64,000 nucleotides of DNA from Marinimicrobium hydrolyticum (GCF_030848505.1 NZ_JAVDDU010000003.1:372001-436000); one strand, 5' to 3'. Positions 24,601 through 35,342 are shown, numbered from the stretch's first letter. Notes: a model not told the origin generated them from the letters alone. Numbers and translations: made by a program.

Positions 24601-25614
24601 ATGAACTCAATCCAACCCATCGAATCCCCGGACGCCCAGTCGGACTCGCCCGCCTTACCCCAGCTGCTGAAGGCGGCGGGGGACGCTTTGCGCCTGGATA
24701 TCCTGCGGGTCATGGCTCAGGACTCTTTTGGCGTACTGGAATTGTGCCAGCTGTTCGACAGCAAGCAGTCGGGCATGAGCCACCATCTCAAGGTGCTGGC
24801 CAACGGTGGCTGGGTCACCTCGCGCCGAGAAGGCAATTCAATTTTTTACCGGCGCGCCTACCTGCCGCCCGCGCATCCCATGGCCGAGCTGCAGCAAACC
24901 CTGTTCGCCACCCTGGATCGCCAGCCGCTGGCAGAACAACAGGCCGAACGCCTGAGTCTGCTACAACAGGAGCGGGGGCAAGCTTCTCAGATCTTCTTCA
25001 CCGACAACGCCGACAAATTCCGCGCCCAACAGGACCTCATTGCCAGCTACCCGGTGTACGCCGATCAAGTGCATCAGCTGCTGGCCAATACGCCCCTGCG
25101 CAGCACTCACCTGGCTCTGGAAGTGGGCCCCGGCGAAGGGGAGTTTCTACCGCTGCTGGCGCGCCGCTTCACCCAAGTGGTGGCTTTGGACAACGCCGCC
25201 ACCATGTTGGAGCGGGCTAAGGCCCGGCCGGAAAACCAGCGCTTCAATAATATTGAATACATTCTGGGAGACACCCGCAGCCTGAGTCGGCATCGGGTAC
25301 TGGCGGATTGCATCGTGGTCAATATGGTGTTGCACCACACACCCTCGCCCGCCGACATTTTTCAGGATCTGAGCGCCGCCCTCACGCCCGGTGGCGCACT
25401 GCTGGTGAGCGACCTGTGCCGACATGAGCAAACCTGGGCGCGTGATGCCTGCGGCGATCTCTGGCAGGGCTTTGAGCCTCAGGACTTTTCCCGCTGGGCC
25501 GAGGCCGCCCAGCTGAGTGAAGGACAGAGCGTTTACTTCGCACTGCGCAACGGTTTTCAAATTCAAATACGACAATTTTTCAAACCACTCAATCAAGGAG
25601 CCAAGCATGGCTGA
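24601..25614 (+). CDS. ArsR-family regulator fused to a SAM-dependent methyltransferase (SahR-like)
   Basis: A 337-residue fusion. Residues about 20-90 form an ArsR winged helix ([13 protein letters not shown], then the recognition helix [13 protein letters not shown] and the wing [12 protein letters not shown]). Residues about 145-315 are a class I methyltransferase: [31 protein letters not shown] and the post-motif [14 protein letters not shown]. No metal-binding Cys pattern of classic ArsR sensors is obvious. Its stop overlaps the metK start by 8 bases. It leads an operon with metK, ahcY and metF, so a role sensing SAH or SAM through the methyltransferase-like domain is likely. Whether it methylates anything is unknown. 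Confidence 0.87.
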   Translation: MNSIQPIESPDAQSDSPALPQLLKAAGDALRLDILRVMAQDSFGVLELCQLFDSKQSGMSHHLKVLANGGWVTSRREGNSIFYRRAYLPPAHPMAELQQTLFATLDRQPLAEQQAERLSLLQQERGQASQIFFTDNADKFRAQQDLIASYPVYADQVHQLLANTPLRSTHLALEVGPGEGEFLPLLARRFTQVVALDNAATMLERAKARPENQRFNNIEYILGDTRSLSRHRVLADCIVVNMVLHHTPSPADIFQDLSAALTPGGALLVSDLCRHEQTWARDACGDLWQGFEPQDFSRWAEAAQLSEGQSVYFALRNGFQIQIRQFFKPLNQGAKHG

Positions 25615-26761
25615 ATACGCACTCTTTACCTCCGAGTCGGTATCAGAGGGACATCCGGATAAGCTGGCCGATCAAATTTCCGATGCCGTCCTTGACGCTA
25701 TTTTGAAGGACGACCCCGACGCCCGCGTGGCCGTAGAAACTCTGGTGAAAACCGGCATGGCCATTGTGGCGGGTGAAGTCCGCACCTCCACCTACGTGGA
25801 CCTGGAAGATTTGATCCGTCAGGTGATTCTCGACATTGGCTACGACTCCAGCGACGTCGGCTTCGACGGTGCCTCCTGCGCAGTACTCAATGCCATTGGC
25901 AAACAATCCTCAGATATCAGCATGGGCGTTGATGAGGGCGCGGACAAAGATCAAGGCGCCGGCGATCAGGGCTTGATGTTTGGTTACGCCAGCGATGAAA
26001 CCGACGTGCTGATGCCCGCCCCCATTTACTATGCCCACCGCCTGGTGGAGCAGCAGGCGAAGCTGCGCAAAGACGGCACCTTGCCGTGGTTGCGCCCGGA
26101 TGCGAAAAGCCAGGTAACCTTGCGTTATGAAGATGGCAAACCTGTGGCGATTGACGCTGTGGTGCTTTCCACACAGCACAGCCCGAGTGTCACTCAATCG
26201 CAAATTCATGAAGCGGTGCGCGAGGAAATCATCAACAAAGTGTTGCCGGAAGAGTGGTTGCACGCGGACACCCGCTATCACATCAACCCCACCGGTCAGT
26301 TCATTATTGGCGGGCCCGTGGGGGACTGCGGCCTTACCGGACGGAAAATTATTGTCGACACCTACGGCGGCATGGCTCGCCATGGCGGCGGTGCCTTCTC
26401 AGGCAAAGATCCCTCCAAGGTGGACCGTTCAGCGGCCTACGCAGGTCGCTATGTGGCCAAGAACATTGTCGCCGCCGGACTGGCGCGCCAGTGTGAAATC
26501 CAGGTGTCCTACGCCATCGGTGTTGCAGAGCCAACTTCCATTTGCATTAACACTTTTGGCACCGGCCGTATACCCGACGACGAAATCGTCAAGTTGGTGC
26601 GCGAGCATTTTGACCTGCGCCCGCGCGGCCTAATTGCCATGCTCGATCTAAAACGGCCCATTTACCGCAACACCGCCGCCTACGGTCACTTTGGCCGCGA
26701 ACTGCCGGACTTCACTTGGGAGAAGACCGACAAAGCTCAGGTTTTGAAAAAGTACCTGTAA
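25607..26761 (+). CDS. metK: S-adenosylmethionine synthetase
   Basis: 384 residues from the ATG at 25607, with AAGGAG at the right distance; longer readings run into the preceding gene. It makes SAM from methionine and ATP. Motifs: [31 protein letters not shown] (the MetK signature hexapeptide region), and [19 protein letters not shown]. Length and order are those of the gammaproteobacterial enzyme. Translation is probably coupled to the regulator gene it overlaps. It feeds methyl donor into the cycle completed by AhcY and MetF. Confidence 0.97.
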   Translation: MAEYALFTSESVSEGHPDKLADQISDAVLDAILKDDPDARVAVETLVKTGMAIVAGEVRTSTYVDLEDLIRQVILDIGYDSSDVGFDGASCAVLNAIGKQSSDISMGVDEGADKDQGAGDQGLMFGYASDETDVLMPAPIYYAHRLVEQQAKLRKDGTLPWLRPDAKSQVTLRYEDGKPVAIDAVVLSTQHSPSVTQSQIHEAVREEIINKVLPEEWLHADTRYHINPTGQFIIGGPVGDCGLTGRKIIVDTYGGMARHGGGAFSGKDPSKVDRSAAYAGRYVAKNIVAAGLARQCEIQVSYAIGVAEPTSICINTFGTGRIPDDEIVKLVREHFDLRPRGLIAMLDLKRPIYRNTAAYGHFGRELPDFTWEKTDKAQVLKKYL

Positions 26762-26800
26762 CCCAAACCGAATTCATAAAAGTTTTAATTGGAGATCACA

Positions 26801-28201
26801 ATGAACATCGCCGCCAACTTTACCGACTATAAAGTCAGCGCCAAAAGCGCCGCCGAATTTGAACAACTGGCCCAATGGGGCCGTATGGAAATTGATATCG
26901 CCGAAGGCGAAATGCCCGCACTGATGGCGCTGCGCCGCAAGTACAAGGACAACAAACCCCTGGCGGGCGCTAAAATCATGGGCTGCATTCACATGACCAT
27001 CCAGACTGCCGTACTGATTGAGACGCTGGTGGAGCTGGGAGCGGAAGTGCGCTGGTCTTCGTGCAATATTTTCTCGACTCAGGATCACGCCGCTGCAGCC
27101 ATTGCCGCCGCTGGCGTGCCGGTGTTCGCCTGGAAAGGCGAAACCGAAGAAGAGTTCTGGTGGTGCATTGAGCAGACTGTCTTGAAAAACGGTGAAGTGT
27201 GGGACTCCAACCTGATTCTCGATGACGGCGGCGACCTGACTCAGTTAATGCACGAAAAGTACCCCGAACAGCTGGACAAAATTCACGGTATTTCCGAAGA
27301 AACCACTACCGGCGTACACCGGTTGCTGGACATGCTCAAAAAGGACCAGCTCAAGGTGCCGGCGATCAATGTTAACGATGCCATCACAAAGAGCAAAAAC
27401 GACAATAAGTACGGCTGTCGGCACAGCCTGAGCGACGCCATCAAGCGCGGCACCGATCACTTGCTGTCGGGCAAAAAAGCGCTGGTGATTGGCTACGGCG
27501 ATGTGGGTAAAGGTTCGGCCGCATCCCTGCGCCAAGAAGGCATGATTGTAAAAGTAACGGAAGTCGACCCCATCTGTGCCATGCAGGCCTGCATGGACGG
27601 CTTCGAAGTAGTATCACCGTACAAGAACGGGCTCAACACCGGTAAAGACGACGACCTAAACCGTGAATTGTTGGGCACCACCGATTTGCTGGTAACCACC
27701 ACCGGTAATATCAATGTGTGTGACGCGCCCATGCTCAAAGCCCTGAAAAACGGCGCCGTGGTGTGCAACATTGGCCACTTCGATAGCGAGATCGATACCG
27801 CCTACATGCGCGAGCACTGGCAGTGGCAAGAGGTTAAGCCCCAGGTTCACAAAATCTATCGGGATGTAACGAGCAACGATCACTTGTTGCTGCTCTCCGA
27901 AGGCCGCCTGGTGAACTTGGGCAACGGCACCGGTCACCCATCGCGCATTATGGATGGCTCCTTCGCCAACCAGGTACTGGCTCAGATGTATTTGTACGAA
28001 CGCAAATTCGCGGACCTGCCAGCCAACCAGAAGAAAGAGCACCTGTACGTAAAAGTGCTGCCGAAAAAACTGGATGAAGAAGTGGCTAAAGACATGGTGG
28101 AAGGTTTTGGTGGTGTAATCACCCAACTAACTCCTCACCAGGCCGAGTACATCGGCGTGGAAGTGGAAGGCCCATTCAAACCCGAAAGCTACAAGTACTA
28201 G
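26801..28201 (+). CDS. ahcY: S-adenosylhomocysteine hydrolase
   Basis: 466 residues from the ATG at 26801, with GGAG 6 bases upstream; an in-frame TTG at 26789 overlaps that ribosome site and is rejected. The enzyme reversibly splits SAH to adenosine and homocysteine using bound NAD. Motifs: [39 protein letters not shown], the NAD motif [12 protein letters not shown], and the C-terminal KPESYKY, whose Lys/Tyr reach the partner NAD site. The roughly 40-base gap after metK is too short for an SAH riboswitch, which precedes ahcY in many pseudomonads; the palindrome upstream of the operon probably replaces it. Confidence 0.97.
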   Translation: MNIAANFTDYKVSAKSAAEFEQLAQWGRMEIDIAEGEMPALMALRRKYKDNKPLAGAKIMGCIHMTIQTAVLIETLVELGAEVRWSSCNIFSTQDHAAAAIAAAGVPVFAWKGETEEEFWWCIEQTVLKNGEVWDSNLILDDGGDLTQLMHEKYPEQLDKIHGISEETTTGVHRLLDMLKKDQLKVPAINVNDAITKSKNDNKYGCRHSLSDAIKRGTDHLLSGKKALVIGYGDVGKGSAASLRQEGMIVKVTEVDPICAMQACMDGFEVVSPYKNGLNTGKDDDLNRELLGTTDLLVTTTGNINVCDAPMLKALKNGAVVCNIGHFDSEIDTAYMREHWQWQEVKPQVHKIYRDVTSNDHLLLLSEGRLVNLGNGTGHPSRIMDGSFANQVLAQMYLYERKFADLPANQKKEHLYVKVLPKKLDEEVAKDMVEGFGGVITQLTPHQAEYIGVEVEGPFKPESYKY

Positions 28202-28208
28202 GTTTATG

Positions 28209-28241
28209 CCGCGCAAAGCCGGTTATGCCAGCTTTGCGCGG
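28209..28241. other. stable hairpin between ahcY and metF
   Basis: CCGCGCAAAGC / GCTTTGCGCGG, an 11-bp perfect stem with an 11-base loop, starts 8 bases after the ahcY stop. There is no T-run, so it is more likely an mRNA processing or stabilising element than a terminator. Confidence 0.55.
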
Positions 28242-28301
28242 TCAACACTTTAGCGTATGGCCGCGCCTTGCAGCCGAACAGAATCAGCACGAGTAATAAC
28301 A

Positions 28302-29174
28302 ATGACCGATCAGCAACTGCGCTTAAGCTTTGAGTTCTTCCCGGCAAAAACCCCCGAGGGACGGGAAAAGCTCCTCAAGGTGCGCACTCAACTGTCCGAA
28401 TTCGAACCGGACTTTTTTTCTGTCACCTATGGCGCTGGTGGTTCGACACGCGACAACACCAAAGGCTTGGTAAAACACTTCCATAGCCTGGGTGTACCCG
28501 TAGCGCCCCATTTGTCTTTTGGTGGCGATACCGAAGAGAGCATCAAGGCTTTAATCGATGAGTACCGGGACGCCGGCATTGAACGTATGGTAGCCCTGCG
28601 CGGTGATATGCCGTCAGGTGTGGGCGGCAGTTTTGAAATGGTTTATGCCAATGAACTGGTGGCCTTTATTCGCAAACACTACGGTGACCATTTTCACTTG
28701 GAAGTAGCCGCCTACCCGGAAATTCACCCCCAGGCGAAGAGCTACGGCGAGGATATTCGCTACCTGAAAGGTAAGTTCGACGCGGGCGCCAACAGCGGCA
28801 TCACCCAATATTTTTACAACCCCGATGCCTACTTCTATTTTATGGATCAGTGCCACCGGGCGGGCATTCAACAACCCATTTATCCCGGGATCATGCCCAT
28901 TATCAATTACCGCAACTTGACCCGTTTTTCCGACGCCTGCGGGGCGGAGATTCCCCGCTGGTTGCGCAAGCGCTTGGAAAGTTATGGCGAAGATGCCGAA
29001 AGCCTAAAGGCATTCGGTGAAGAATTGGTTACGGAGTTGTGTGAAGTACTGTTGGAAAATGGTGCGCCCGGCTTGCACTTTTACACCATGAATCAGTATG
29101 AACCCACGGCCAGCATCGTCAGAAACCTGGGCTTGGTTCCGGCCGAGGTTACAGACAGCGCCGTCTCGGAATAA
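28302..29174 (+). CDS. metF: 5,10-methylenetetrahydrofolate reductase
   Basis: About 290 residues from the ATG at 28302; the longer in-frame reading adds an unrelated stretch. This FAD enzyme makes 5-methyl-THF for homocysteine remethylation. The family signatures are seen: LSFEFFPAKTPEG, SVTYGAGGSTRDNT, VALRGDMP, EVAAYPEIHPQAKS, and GANSGITQYFYNPDAYFYF with the flavin-site residues. It is the last gene of the regulator-metK-ahcY-metF run, giving a complete methyl-cycle module apart from methionine synthase. Confidence 0.96.
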   Translation: MTDQQLRLSFEFFPAKTPEGREKLLKVRTQLSEFEPDFFSVTYGAGGSTRDNTKGLVKHFHSLGVPVAPHLSFGGDTEESIKALIDEYRDAGIERMVALRGDMPSGVGGSFEMVYANELVAFIRKHYGDHFHLEVAAYPEIHPQAKSYGEDIRYLKGKFDAGANSGITQYFYNPDAYFYFMDQCHRAGIQQPIYPGIMPIINYRNLTRFSDACGAEIPRWLRKRLESYGEDAESLKAFGEELVTELCEVLLENGAPGLHFYTMNQYEPTASIVRNLGLVPAEVTDSAVSE

Positions 29175-29201
29175 CGATTGATCAGAGGAGGCAACGCCCA
29201 T

Positions 29202-30359
29202 TCAAACGGCGGAAACCTCCTCCTGGTCAACGAGTTGTTTACGCCGAAACTCGCTGGGCGACATCCCCACCAATCGTTTAAAAAAGCGATGGAACGCCGA
29301 CTTACTGTTAAAGCCTGACTCCAGCAGAATATCCAGGATCGTTTTATCACTGAGCGATGGATCCGCCAGCAGTGCCTTAGCTTCCGCTACCCGGTAGGCG
29401 TTGATGAACTCGAAGAAGTTTGTGCCGAAATGTTTATTGATCACCGCTGAGACTTCTTTCACCGGCAAGCCGACTCTATTGGAGAAGTTTTCAATATTGA
29501 GGTTGTGCTCCAGGTAGATTTTGTCCACCTCCATGATTTTCTGAACGCGCTCAATGGCGGAGGCCGACGGCCCATCCTCCAGCGCGTCGCGCGTCGGCTC
29601 CGAGCGCGTGGCGAGCACTTGGTGGGCGTAGGCTAACGTGTAGATAAACATGGCGTTGATCAGAACAAACGTCACGTAGTTGTCCGCAATACCCAAGGAG
29701 TCCGCCGTATTTGGAGTGACAAAGCGCGCGCTCACATTCACGACCACCGACCAGCCCCAGCTGGCCAAGAAGCCTACCGCCAGAATCTTCAACCACACTG
29801 GCTCCACGGTAGAGAAGTGAGAGTACTCGTCCTTCAACTTTTTGCGGTAGCGGTGTACCAACACCACAGAGGCCAACGCGTACGCGAAAGGCACTAATTT
29901 AACGGCATCCCATAAAAAAGTGACCACCGCGCCTGGAGTTTGAGCTTCCTCTGGCGCCAACTGTCGCAAATCACTGCTGTCCACACCAAATACGGCAAGC
30001 GCGATAAAGGCCCCCAGTGCGGGACTGAGGTGAACCAAGTGACTGGGCTGCAGGGAAAATCCGTTGTGGGTAATCGAGGCGACGTACAGATACAGTATGG
30101 GGCCTTTAAGCATCAAGGCCGCCATCAAAAAATATGGCAGGAAATTCTGGTCAAACACGGGGGTAGTGTGAACAGCGTCGTTCCACAGAATGAGTGTGGT
30201 GGCGGCGCTCGCGGCAATAACAATCAAAAACGCCGCCAGCAGCCGTCCATAGAGCCTATCCCGCGCGGGTAGCACCGCTTGGAACAGCGCCAGGAGAATG
30301 CACTCCGCCACGGTCATAAACAACACGACATCATGGATATTGAATATATGCTCTTGCAT
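29202..30359 (-). CDS. AraC-family regulator with membrane-embedded N-terminus
   Basis: A 385-residue protein. The N-terminal 240 residues contain about seven hydrophobic segments (for example VVLFMTVAECILLALFQAV, YFLMAALMLKGPILYLYVA, YVTFVLINAMFIYTLAYA). The C-terminal 100 residues are an AraC/XylS double helix-turn-helix: LNIENFSNRVGLPVKEVSAV and TILDILLESGFNSKSAFHRFFK, ending SPSEFRRKQ. Such proteins bind DNA while anchored in the inner membrane. Its position downstream of, and co-oriented with, the GH3-GH16 genes suggests control of beta-glucan use, though a 218-base gap makes cotranscription uncertain. It converges with metF. Confidence 0.85.
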   Translation of the reverse strand: MQEHIFNIHDVVLFMTVAECILLALFQAVLPARDRLYGRLLAAFLIVIAASAATTLILWNDAVHTTPVFDQNFLPYFLMAALMLKGPILYLYVASITHNGFSLQPSHLVHLSPALGAFIALAVFGVDSSDLRQLAPEEAQTPGAVVTFLWDAVKLVPFAYALASVVLVHRYRKKLKDEYSHFSTVEPVWLKILAVGFLASWGWSVVVNVSARFVTPNTADSLGIADNYVTFVLINAMFIYTLAYAHQVLATRSEPTRDALEDGPSASAIERVQKIMEVDKIYLEHNLNIENFSNRVGLPVKEVSAVINKHFGTNFFEFINAYRVAEAKALLADPSLSDKTILDILLESGFNSKSAFHRFFKRLVGMSPSEFRRKQLVDQEEVSAV

Positions 30360-30577
30360 TCTTCCGCGCAGTACTTCGTCTATAAACGTTATTGTGTTCG
30401 GGAATTATAGGCCGCGCGCGTTGAGATTACCAAAAAGAATGCGAAACATGAGGTGGCCAACACTTGACCACCATGCCTCGTGCTGTAGAACTTGCGCGGG
30501 CTAACCTAGCAATATCAAAGGACCGATATCTAAGCTGCTCACCCGCGCGAGCCTATAACAAAAGCGATTCAGGGCGT

Positions 30578-32710
30578 TTAACGAACCCAGTAAATATTGT
30601 CCAAACGCAGGCGAACTCCGTGCTGATCATCCCAAACCGGCAGGATGACAAACGGCGTGTTCACTGAGTCCAGCGCAAAATTGTCGGCAGTACCTGGGTG
30701 CTGGAGCATGTCTGCGACATCGATCACCACTTCCACCCATTCACCCACTGGTGGGGCCGGAGTGATGATGTAGTCGCCAGTACCGGTGGCCGGGCCACTC
30801 TCGGCCTTAACAACCAGTCCGCTGGTATTGGTGCCGTAGTCGACGACCTGCAGGTCAAACACCAGTTGACCATCTTCTGCAAAGGCGGTGAGGTCCTTAC
30901 CTGAAGTCGCCTGAATAAAGGCCAAGCCATTATGATCAGCGCTATTGAATGCGACTTCCAGAACCGGCCCTCGGTCCGAGTCTTCAACCACGTCCACACT
31001 CACATGGCCTGAATCATTATCCCAGCTACCCACACCAAAATCCCAATTCACGCCGGGCTCACCGTCCTCAAACACCGCGAAGGTTTCATCCAACACACTG
31101 CTCACCCCCACAGGCACCGGGTCCAGGGCGCAGTCGGCCAGGCAGCGTACATGAATGTTATTGAGTTTGATGTGGGCGAGTCCGCCTTCCGGCTCAATGA
31201 CGAAGACGTTTAGCACTCGGTTTAAATCCACCTCACCCGGTTCAATGTCGTTGGGCAGCAAATCAGAGATGCGCACAGACACGGACGTCCACTCGCCGGT
31301 CTCAGGAACATCGATGGCGTGGTAGCTGACGTTAGGCCAACCGCTGTCCAGCTTCACCAGCAGTTGTGTATCCTCGTCAATACTTTCCACGAACAAATCA
31401 AAACGCAGTTCACCGTATACGGACATGTTGGTAAAGCGCAGACCATCCTCCAGCTCCGGTGTATCCTCCATGGAGCCGGACATGAGAAACACATTTCCAG
31501 GACCATTAAACTGGATGTCCCACACCGTTTCACCATCATGCAGCGCGTCTGGGTCGGCCGTTACATTCCCCGGGGAAGCTTCGTAGTAGGCCGGCACAAG
31601 CGCGTTGGTAACTTCCTGATCACCCACCTCATGAGTCAACACCGCAGGGCCGTTTTCATACAGTGAAAATGCATTCACTTCTGGCGCCGGGTTGCCGGTC
31701 AAAGGATCCACGTCCGGGTCAACCGTTGCACATCCCTTGCCGGTACTTGGATCTTCGCTGCACTGATAGACCCGTACTGAGTCCACCACCATTTGTTGCG
31801 GAAATTGTGTCTCGGCATTGGGAGAACCGGGCCAGTTGCCACCCACGGCAACATTGATAATTAAGTGAAAGTCCTGATCGAAAGGCGCAGCGCCTGGCCC
31901 CATTTGAAAGCCTTCTTCCTGGCCATTCCAGGTATAGGTAAACCAGCCATCCTGGGTTTGAGTGGCAAAGTGCTGATCATTAAAGTACCAGCGAATTTCA
32001 CCTTCCTCCCACTCAACGGCGTAGGTGTGGAAGTCTTCCCAGATAGGCTCTTCCGGAACAAACGCCGCGCCACTGTATTGGTTATCCGGCCATAGCCGGC
32101 CGTAGTGCAGGGTGCCGTGAATCTCATTGCCGCCGGACGCGTTGGTATTGACCGCCTCGAAGATATCGATTTCGCCGCTGCGCGGCCAACCGCCGTAGAC
32201 ACTGTCCGTGGGCATCATCCAAATAGCCGGCCAAATGCCCTGACCTTCAGGCATTTTTGCGGTTACTTCAATGCGGCCATAGCGCCAATCACCCAAATTC
32301 TTAGTGCGCAGCCGAGCGGAGGTGTAATCCCTCTGTACCGATTGATCGTCCGGGTCATAGGCGGGATCATCATCGAATACGCCGGGGCCACTGTAGCTTT
32401 CTTCACGGGCCACTAAGTACAAACGGCCGTCTTCCACGTAGCTGTTTTCGGATCGTTCGGTGTAGCACTGAAGCTCGTTGTTGCCACCACCGGCACAATT
32501 CACTTCATGGGACCACTTGCTGGTGTCAATCTGATCACCCTCAAAATCATCGCTCCACACCAGCTCCCAACCGTTTTGTGGTGTTTCCTCATCGGGATCA
32601 GTGGGTTCAGGCTTATTGGAACTGCCGCCACAGGCGAACAGAGAAAGCACCATGGCGGCCGCACTTAGGCGTGCGGTAGCGGATAGGGTAAAGCCGGGAT
32701 TCCATTTCAT
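30578..32710 (-). CDS. GH16 beta-glucanase (laminarinase-like) lipoprotein
   Basis: 710 residues from the ATG at 32710, preceded by AACGAGGTG; longer readings overlap GH3. Lipobox LFAC (Cys27). The GH16 domain (about 45-320) has the retaining active site GEIDIFE (Glu180, Asp182, Glu185), with WPAIWMM and FHTYAVEWEEGEIRWYF, the bacterial laminarinase/lichenase pattern. Two tandem beta-sandwich modules follow (about 335-510 and 535-710), related to the C-terminal domain of the neighbouring GH3 enzyme, probably carbohydrate-binding. It would cut internal beta-1,3 (or mixed) glucan bonds at the cell surface and supply oligosaccharides to the GH3 enzyme. It lies 37 bases downstream of GH3, so the two are probably one operon. 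Confidence 0.92.
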   Translation of the reverse strand: MKWNPGFTLSATARLSAAAMVLSLFACGGSSNKPEPTDPDEETPQNGWELVWSDDFEGDQIDTSKWSHEVNCAGGGNNELQCYTERSENSYVEDGRLYLVAREESYSGPGVFDDDPAYDPDDQSVQRDYTSARLRTKNLGDWRYGRIEVTAKMPEGQGIWPAIWMMPTDSVYGGWPRSGEIDIFEAVNTNASGGNEIHGTLHYGRLWPDNQYSGAAFVPEEPIWEDFHTYAVEWEEGEIRWYFNDQHFATQTQDGWFTYTWNGQEEGFQMGPGAAPFDQDFHLIINVAVGGNWPGSPNAETQFPQQMVVDSVRVYQCSEDPSTGKGCATVDPDVDPLTGNPAPEVNAFSLYENGPAVLTHEVGDQEVTNALVPAYYEASPGNVTADPDALHDGETVWDIQFNGPGNVFLMSGSMEDTPELEDGLRFTNMSVYGELRFDLFVESIDEDTQLLVKLDSGWPNVSYHAIDVPETGEWTSVSVRISDLLPNDIEPGEVDLNRVLNVFVIEPEGGLAHIKLNNIHVRCLADCALDPVPVGVSSVLDETFAVFEDGEPGVNWDFGVGSWDNDSGHVSVDVVEDSDRGPVLEVAFNSADHNGLAFIQATSGKDLTAFAEDGQLVFDLQVVDYGTNTSGLVVKAESGPATGTGDYIITPAPPVGEWVEVVIDVADMLQHPGTADNFALDSVNTPFVILPVWDDQHGVRLRLDNIYWVR

Positions 32711-32747
32711 AAGCACCTCGTTATTGTCGTTGGTTGTCTTGGGAAAT

Positions 32748-35294
32748 TCACTCACAGGGTTGTTGCGTAGCAGCGTCGGGAACGATGCGTACATGGTGTA
32801 GATCCAGTTCCATTGCTCCAGCGCTGGCCAGGTAAAAGGGCACCAGCACCAAAGCCAACTCTGTGCCACCATCGGATAAGCACTGCAGATCCACCGAATG
32901 CGTTTGCCACTCTCCCACCGGGGCCCGGCTTAAGGCGTCCGTCAGATCAAGTTCCGCACCGCAATCCTGGCCACAGGCCATGCCCACCACGATTTCGGCG
33001 CTGGGTGGCGTGTCAACGCGCAGATCAAACTGAAGCGCCGCTCGTTCAGCCAGATAGGGCTCCAGGTCGGTCCGTTGTGTGGCTTGCAAACTGACTCTCG
33101 CCAAGTCGTCACCCGACCACTGCAGGCGGCGGCTGTCCTCCTGTACATAGCGATCGATAGACTGAACCGTGACACCGGGCACGCTGGCACCGCTACCGGT
33201 GACTGGCAGATGACGGCGACTGCCGTCAGCGATCACCAACTCCCAGGGCGCCAGTGGACGGTCGCGGAAAATATCCAAAACCTCAGTGCCATCGGTGGCG
33301 CTGATGCCGCTCTCTTCGGGAAGGATGGGCAGGTTATGATCACGATCCGCATACGTCAGACCGTAACCGTACTCAAATAGCGGCTGGTAATCGTCCTGGC
33401 CGTCATTGAGCGGCGATTGCACGGCGTTCGCGGGCCAGGAAAATGACAATTGGCCTTTAAAATCGTGGTTGACGGCGCCCTGGTCATCGCGGAACAAGAC
33501 ATCTGCAACGCCGGCGCCCTCGGAACCCGGCAGCCAAGCCACGACAAACGCATCGGAAACGTTCAGTTCTGCATTGACCCACAAGGGACGACCGGTGATG
33601 AATACCGAAACCACGGGGATGCCCTGGTTTTGCAGGCGCTGCAAGAGTGCCAAGTCGGTGTCGGAAGTGTAGTTCAGGTGACTAACATCGCCTTGCATTT
33701 CCGCATAGGGATCTTCACCAAACACCACTATGGCGACATCGGGCCGCTCCTGATAATGGCCATCTTCCTGGAGTTCCACCTGCCCGCCAGCCGCTGTTAC
33801 GATTTCGGCAATGCCTTGATAAATGGAAGTGCCACCGGGGAAGTCATCGTTGGTGTTGCCGGTGCCCTGCCAGGTGACGCTCCAGCCACCCGACTGCTTG
33901 CCAATATCATGAGCTCCGTCGCCGGCCACCAACACGCGACTGTGGCGATCCAGCGGCAAAAGTCCGCCGTTATTTTTTAACAGTACCAGGGATTCGCGCA
34001 CCGCCTGTCGCGCCACGGCGCGATGCTCCGGCGCTCCCAGCAATTCGCTTTGCCCGGCGTAGGGGCGCTCGGAGGGTAGACCTTTTTCAAACATGCCCGC
34101 TCGCAGCTTTACCCGCAAAATGCGCCGCACGGCATCATCGAGCCGTGCCTGGCTGATTTCTCCGCTGTTAACTTGGGCTAGCGTATTGGCGTAAAGCGCT
34201 TGCCAGTTGTCCGGGGCCATAAAGATGTCCACGCCGGCATTGAACGCCTGGGCGCAACTGTCGCGGGTGCAACCATCCACAAATTCGTGGCCATTCCAAT
34301 CACCCACCACCAGACCGTCAAAACCCATGCGCTCTTTCAGCACATCGGTGAGTAGGTATTCATGGCCGTGAAGCATGACGCCGTTCCAACTATTGAATGA
34401 CGCCATCACCGTTTGGACGCCGGCTTCAATGGCGCTGAAATACCCGGGCGAGTGAATGTCCCGCAGTTTCTCTTCGCTCATACGCGCGTCGGCCCGGTCG
34501 ACGCCGTCCTGTGTTCCGCCGTCACCGACAAAATGTTTTGCAGTGGCAATCAGTCGTCCCGGCCCAAAAAAGGACTCAGTGCCGACCTGCCCCTGCAAGC
34601 CATTCACCGCTTCACCAGCGTAGGCTTTTACCAGTTCCGGGCTCTCCGCGTAAGCTTCGTAGGTGCGACCCCAGCGATCATCTCGCGCCACAGCGACGGT
34701 GGGGGAAAAATTCCAGTCCATTCCGGTCACCGCCACTTCGAGGGCGGTGATTTCGTTGATCTTGCGTATTAACTCGGGATTGTTGGCGGCGCCCAAACCG
34801 ATGTTATGGGGGAAGAGGGTCGCCCCGACGACGTTATTGTGGCCATGCACCGCGTCGGTACCCCAAATGATGGGAATGGCGATCCCGCCGTCGCGCTCGT
34901 CCATGGAAGCCAGATAGAAGCTATCAGCGAGGGCGAGCCAATCGTCCACGCTCGCGTATTTGTCGCCATTAGGATAGGAACCCCCGCCATTGAGCAAAGA
35001 ACCAATGTGATATTGGCGAATCTGCTCGGGGGTAATATTGCGCAGTTCAGGCTGAATCAGTTGCCCGACTTTTTGCTCAACCGTCATGCGCTCCAGCAGT
35101 CGATTCACTTCCTCTTCCACAGCCTGTTCGTTCGCCAATGGATTGGTCAGCTGAGGCCAGCGGTTGGGGTCGGTGCCTGGCTCTTCCCGCAGGCCACTGC
35201 AGGCCACCAGCGACGCCAGGAGCATCCCGATGCCGATTGTGGATAGTTGTCTAGTGAGGCCAAATTGACGGAGCCTCAGCAGAGGTTGTCTCAT
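32748..35294 (-). CDS. GH3 exo-beta-glucosidase (ExoP-like) lipoprotein
   Basis: An 848-residue retaining glycosidase. Lipobox LVAC (Cys32). The first domain carries the nucleophile Asp332 in DGLVVGDWNGHEF, preceded by the KHFVGDGGT substrate loop. The second alpha/beta domain (from about residue 430) is complete, and a C-terminal jelly-roll (about 690-848, VTVQSIDRYVQEDSRRL...) matches the ExoP_C module of Pseudoalteromonas ExoP. ExoP-type enzymes release glucose from beta-1,3/1,4-glucooligosaccharides. It is anchored to a membrane, likely facing the periplasm, and is first in the GH3-GH16 operon. A terminator-like hairpin lies 48 bases upstream of its start. Confidence 0.93.
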   Translation of the reverse strand: MRQPLLRLRQFGLTRQLSTIGIGMLLASLVACSGLREEPGTDPNRWPQLTNPLANEQAVEEEVNRLLERMTVEQKVGQLIQPELRNITPEQIRQYHIGSLLNGGGSYPNGDKYASVDDWLALADSFYLASMDERDGGIAIPIIWGTDAVHGHNNVVGATLFPHNIGLGAANNPELIRKINEITALEVAVTGMDWNFSPTVAVARDDRWGRTYEAYAESPELVKAYAGEAVNGLQGQVGTESFFGPGRLIATAKHFVGDGGTQDGVDRADARMSEEKLRDIHSPGYFSAIEAGVQTVMASFNSWNGVMLHGHEYLLTDVLKERMGFDGLVVGDWNGHEFVDGCTRDSCAQAFNAGVDIFMAPDNWQALYANTLAQVNSGEISQARLDDAVRRILRVKLRAGMFEKGLPSERPYAGQSELLGAPEHRAVARQAVRESLVLLKNNGGLLPLDRHSRVLVAGDGAHDIGKQSGGWSVTWQGTGNTNDDFPGGTSIYQGIAEIVTAAGGQVELQEDGHYQERPDVAIVVFGEDPYAEMQGDVSHLNYTSDTDLALLQRLQNQGIPVVSVFITGRPLWVNAELNVSDAFVVAWLPGSEGAGVADVLFRDDQGAVNHDFKGQLSFSWPANAVQSPLNDGQDDYQPLFEYGYGLTYADRDHNLPILPEESGISATDGTEVLDIFRDRPLAPWELVIADGSRRHLPVTGSGASVPGVTVQSIDRYVQEDSRRLQWSGDDLARVSLQATQRTDLEPYLAERAALQFDLRVDTPPSAEIVVGMACGQDCGAELDLTDALSRAPVGEWQTHSVDLQCLSDGGTELALVLVPFYLASAGAMELDLHHVRIVPDAATQQPCE

Positions 35295-35342
35295 GATGAA
35301 CGTCTCTTGTTATCGGTTAAGCTGGCGTCTGCAAGCTCTTAC

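Noticed and set aside
26762-26800. SAH or SAM riboswitch before ahcY
   Set aside because: The gap is about 40 bases, too short for a known SAH or SAM aptamer, and shows no suitable pairing.
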